Source of the DNA: Rhodobiaceae bacterium
Lineage (GTDB): Bacteria; Pseudomonadota; Alphaproteobacteria; RS24
DNA: 64,000 nt
Direction of reading: 5' to 3'
Assembly (NCBI GenBank): GCA_024645085.1
Contig: JAHEGN010000001.1
Span: forward strand, 62,001-126,000
Shown: piece by piece, positions 62,219 to 64,000 of the stretch
Position numbering within the stretch: position 1 is the stretch's first letter
Layout of the letters: each line of letters starts with the position of its first letter
Notes under the pieces: model-generated
Told to the model about the DNA's origin: nothing
The model's input: the letters and a program-made list of their open reading frames with translations, nothing else
The model's database searches: none
Made by a program: the position numbers and the translations under genes

Positions 62219-62671
62219 CTATTCGAACAAAAGGGTCAGGTTTTCGCTGACCAAGGCAGGCATTTCGGCGCCTTCAATTTCAACCGAAACTTCTGCTGTA
62301 AACAACATGCCACCGGCTTTTGGCTCGGCAGATTTGAGTTTGGCGCGAGCGCGAACTTTTGAGTTCACGGGCACCATGCTGGTGAAGCGGGTTTTGTTGG
62401 AGCCATAGTTAATGCCCCGCGTAACACTTTTGACGCCAGAAATCTGCGCCATCAAAACCGGCAAAAGTGACAAGGTCAAAAACCCATGAGCAATGGTTGG
62501 CATGCCCAATTCTTTTTGCGTGCGTTCACCATCAAGGTGAATCCACTGGTGATCACCGGTTGCGTCGGCAAATAGGTTAATCCGGTCTTGGTCGATTTCC
62601 ATCCACTCGCTGACACCGATTTCTTCGCCAACGGCAGCGGCATAGTCAGCCAAATTTTCAAATAAACGCAT
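62219..62671 (-). CDS. MaoC-like (R)-specific enoyl-CoA hydratase
   Basis: Hot-dog-fold hydratase of 150 residues acting on 2-enoyl-CoA to give (R)-3-hydroxyacyl-CoA. The catalytic pair lies in FADATGDHQWIHLD, with Asp and His in the conserved D-x4-H spacing (about 36-45). The IAHGFLTLSLLP stretch closes the active site, and the NYGSNKTRFTSMVPVNSKVRAR segment is the usual second half. Neighbouring acyl-CoA ligase and hydratase genes point to fatty-acid or branched-acid breakdown. Confidence 0.92.
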   Translation of the reverse strand: MRLFENLADYAAAVGEEIGVSEWMEIDQDRINLFADATGDHQWIHLDGERTQKELGMPTIAHGFLTLSLLPVLMAQISGVKSVTRGINYGSNKTRFTSMVPVNSKVRARAKLKSAEPKAGGMLFTAEVSVEIEGAEMPALVSENLTLLFE

Positions 62672-62717
62672 CGTTTTTCTCCTTTATGCTTTTGTTAGAA
62701 TAGGTCGCGCGGGGCGG

Positions 62718-64000
62718 CTATACAATCTTTGAATCTTGATTTCCCCAATAACGGTCGCGCACCAAGCGTTTGTAGAGTTTACCGGTCGGGTGGCGCGGCA
62801 ATTCCTTGTCGAAATCAACCGAGCGCGGGCATTTAATGGCCGACAGGTTTTCTTTGCAAAAGGCAATCAGCTCTGCCGCTAGTTCGTCACCGACTTGGTT
62901 CCAATCCATTGGCTGAACCACGGCTTTGACTTCCTCGCCAAAATCCTCATTGGGCACACCAATGACCGCCACATCGGCGACTTTCGGATGGGTAATCAGT
63001 AGGTTTTCGGTTTCCTGCGGGTAAATATTCACGCCGCCAGAAATAATCATAAAGGCTTTGCGGTCGGTGAGATATAAATAGCCGTCCTCATCAACCTTGC
63101 CGACATCGCCCAAAGTAGACCAATTCTTTTTGCTCGGGTGACGGCTTTCAGCGGTTTTCTTCGGGTCATTGTAATATTCGAAAGAGGCGGCGCCCTCTTC
63201 ACCTTCGAAATAGATCGAACCTGACTCGCCGATTGGCAGCTCATTGCCCTCGTCGTCACAAATGTGAATAATGCCCATCAAGGCCTTACCCACCGAGCCC
63301 TTATGGCCCAGCCATTCTTCTGAATTCAGCTGGGTGAAGCCATTGCCCTCACTGCCGGCGTAATATTCATAGATTACCGGCCCCCACCAATCGATCATTT
63401 GTTCCTTCACTGGAATCGGGCATGGGGCGGCCGCGTGAATGGCATATTGCATGCTTGAGGTGTCATATTTGCTGCGCACATCTTCAGGTAGTTTCAGCAT
63501 GCGCACAAACATGGTCGGCACCCATTGACTATGCGTCGCCTGATATTTTTCCAATAGCGCCAAGCTTTCCTCAGGGTCGAAATTTTCCATAATAATGCAG
63601 GTCGCGCCCAGATGCTGGGCCGCCATATTATAACGCAGCGGGGCGGCGTGATAGAGCGGTGCTGGCGACAGATAAATGCTGGTTTCGGTAAAGCCATAAA
63701 GAATCGTGACCAGGCCGAGCAGGCTGTCAGCCCCTTCAATCGGGCCTTCTGGCAATGCCCGACGAATGCCCTTTGGGCGGCCAGTGGTGCCGGATGAATA
63801 TAGCATATCAAGGCCACGGCACTCATCAGCAACCGGTTCGGCTGGCTGCGCATCGCGGCTTGGCAAATAGGCTTCATAGCCATCAATCGCTTGCCCGACC
63901 ATAAACATTCCAGCCATTTCTGGCAGCATATCGACCAGCTTAGCGGCTTCGGCTTTCATATAATCAGAGGTGAATAAAATTTTGGCGCCGCAATCGCGCA
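62718..64000 (-). CDS. Acyl-CoA synthetase, AMP-binding family, partial (5' end outside window)
   Basis: The C-terminal 427 residues of an AMP-forming ligase; the frame stays open to the right edge. The P-loop MLYSSGTTGRPKGIRR is intact, followed by YEYYAGSEGNGFT (A5), STLGDVGKVDEDGYLYLTDR and the C-terminal HPTGKLYKR with the catalytic Lys. Wording of the motifs fits the FadD-like group acting on sterol side chains, medium-chain or branched acids. It precedes the MaoC gene on the far side by 46 bases, on the same strand, and may be part of the same catabolic set. Confidence 0.92.
   Translation of the reverse strand, partial: RDCGAKILFTSDYMKAEAAKLVDMLPEMAGMFMVGQAIDGYEAYLPSRDAQPAEPVADECRGLDMLYSSGTTGRPKGIRRALPEGPIEGADSLLGLVTILYGFTETSIYLSPAPLYHAAPLRYNMAAQHLGATCIIMENFDPEESLALLEKYQATHSQWVPTMFVRMLKLPEDVRSKYDTSSMQYAIHAAAPCPIPVKEQMIDWWGPVIYEYYAGSEGNGFTQLNSEEWLGHKGSVGKALMGIIHICDDEGNELPIGESGSIYFEGEEGAASFEYYNDPKKTAESRHPSKKNWSTLGDVGKVDEDGYLYLTDRKAFMIISGGVNIYPQETENLLITHPKVADVAVIGVPNEDFGEEVKAVVQPMDWNQVGDELAAELIAFCKENLSAIKCPRSVDFDKELPRHPTGKLYKRLVRDRYWGNQDSKIV

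Overview
The window looks like a stretch of chromosome from a free-living marine alphaproteobacterium, most probably of the SAR116 type (Candidatus Puniceispirillum relatives). That placement is inference from gene content. The supporting content is a proton-pumping proteorhodopsin, an alphaproteobacterial COQ9, the cell-cycle regulator family DUF1013/TrcR, DUF1192, a 50-residue aa3 oxidase subunit IV beside a three-gene transhydrogenase, a 41-residue L36 and phosphatidylcholine synthase. Coding density is high. Genes sit in short operons with 1-10 base gaps or start/stop overlaps. Several operons end in strong hairpin-plus-T terminators.

Left part (1-11.6 kb): glutamate synthase gltB-gltD behind a promoter with a large near-palindromic operator, an HSL-type esterase, an Hsp20 chaperone, a sodium symporter, a lysophospholipase-like hydrolase, and an N-formylglutamate amidohydrolase-hisN pair. 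11.6-19.5 kb: tRNA-Val(GAC), two small outer-membrane barrel proteins, a run of small or uncharacterised genes, then proteorhodopsin and a cold-shock protein. The uncharacterised run includes a Cys4 membrane protein, an unknown gene whose N terminus looks frameshifted, an orphan McrB N-terminal domain, and a tandem DUF5710 protein. 19.6-25.5 kb: redox enzymes, a two-gene acyl-CoA carboxylase fragment (carboxyltransferase plus biotin carrier, no biotin carboxylase) and lptD.

25.6-35 kb: gmd-pcs-MFS operon, an alpha/beta hydrolase, rpmJ with a structured leader, a hydrolase/N-formylglutamate amidohydrolase pair, then the aa3 subunit IV-pntAA-pntAB-pntB operon. 35-46 kb is dominated by housekeeping genes: rpsU, COQ9, purE-purK, trcR, quinone reductase, DUF1192, rpmE, an MsbA-like ABC exporter, suhB-efp, and fabI-aroC-thiE. 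46-64 kb: a Sel1 lipoprotein, pdxH, a CDF metal exporter, an amidase, an acyl-CoA ligase related to DmdB, DUF1499, an MBL hydrolase, a strictosidine-synthase-like protein, and tRNA-Gln(TTG) followed by an A/T-rich orphan gene. After that come a CDP-alcohol transferase with a gamma-carbonic-anhydrase-like protein, nitronate monooxygenase, a class-C serine hydrolase, oligopeptidase B, msrB, a MaoC hydratase and a second, truncated acyl-CoA ligase.

The combined picture is a heterotroph that uses light, a proton-linked transhydrogenase and aerobic respiration, with many esterases, amidases and acyl-CoA enzymes for scavenging organic matter. I saw no CRISPR array, integrase, transposase or complete defence system. 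The least explained parts are 12.5-14.9 kb and the gene next to tRNA-Gln.
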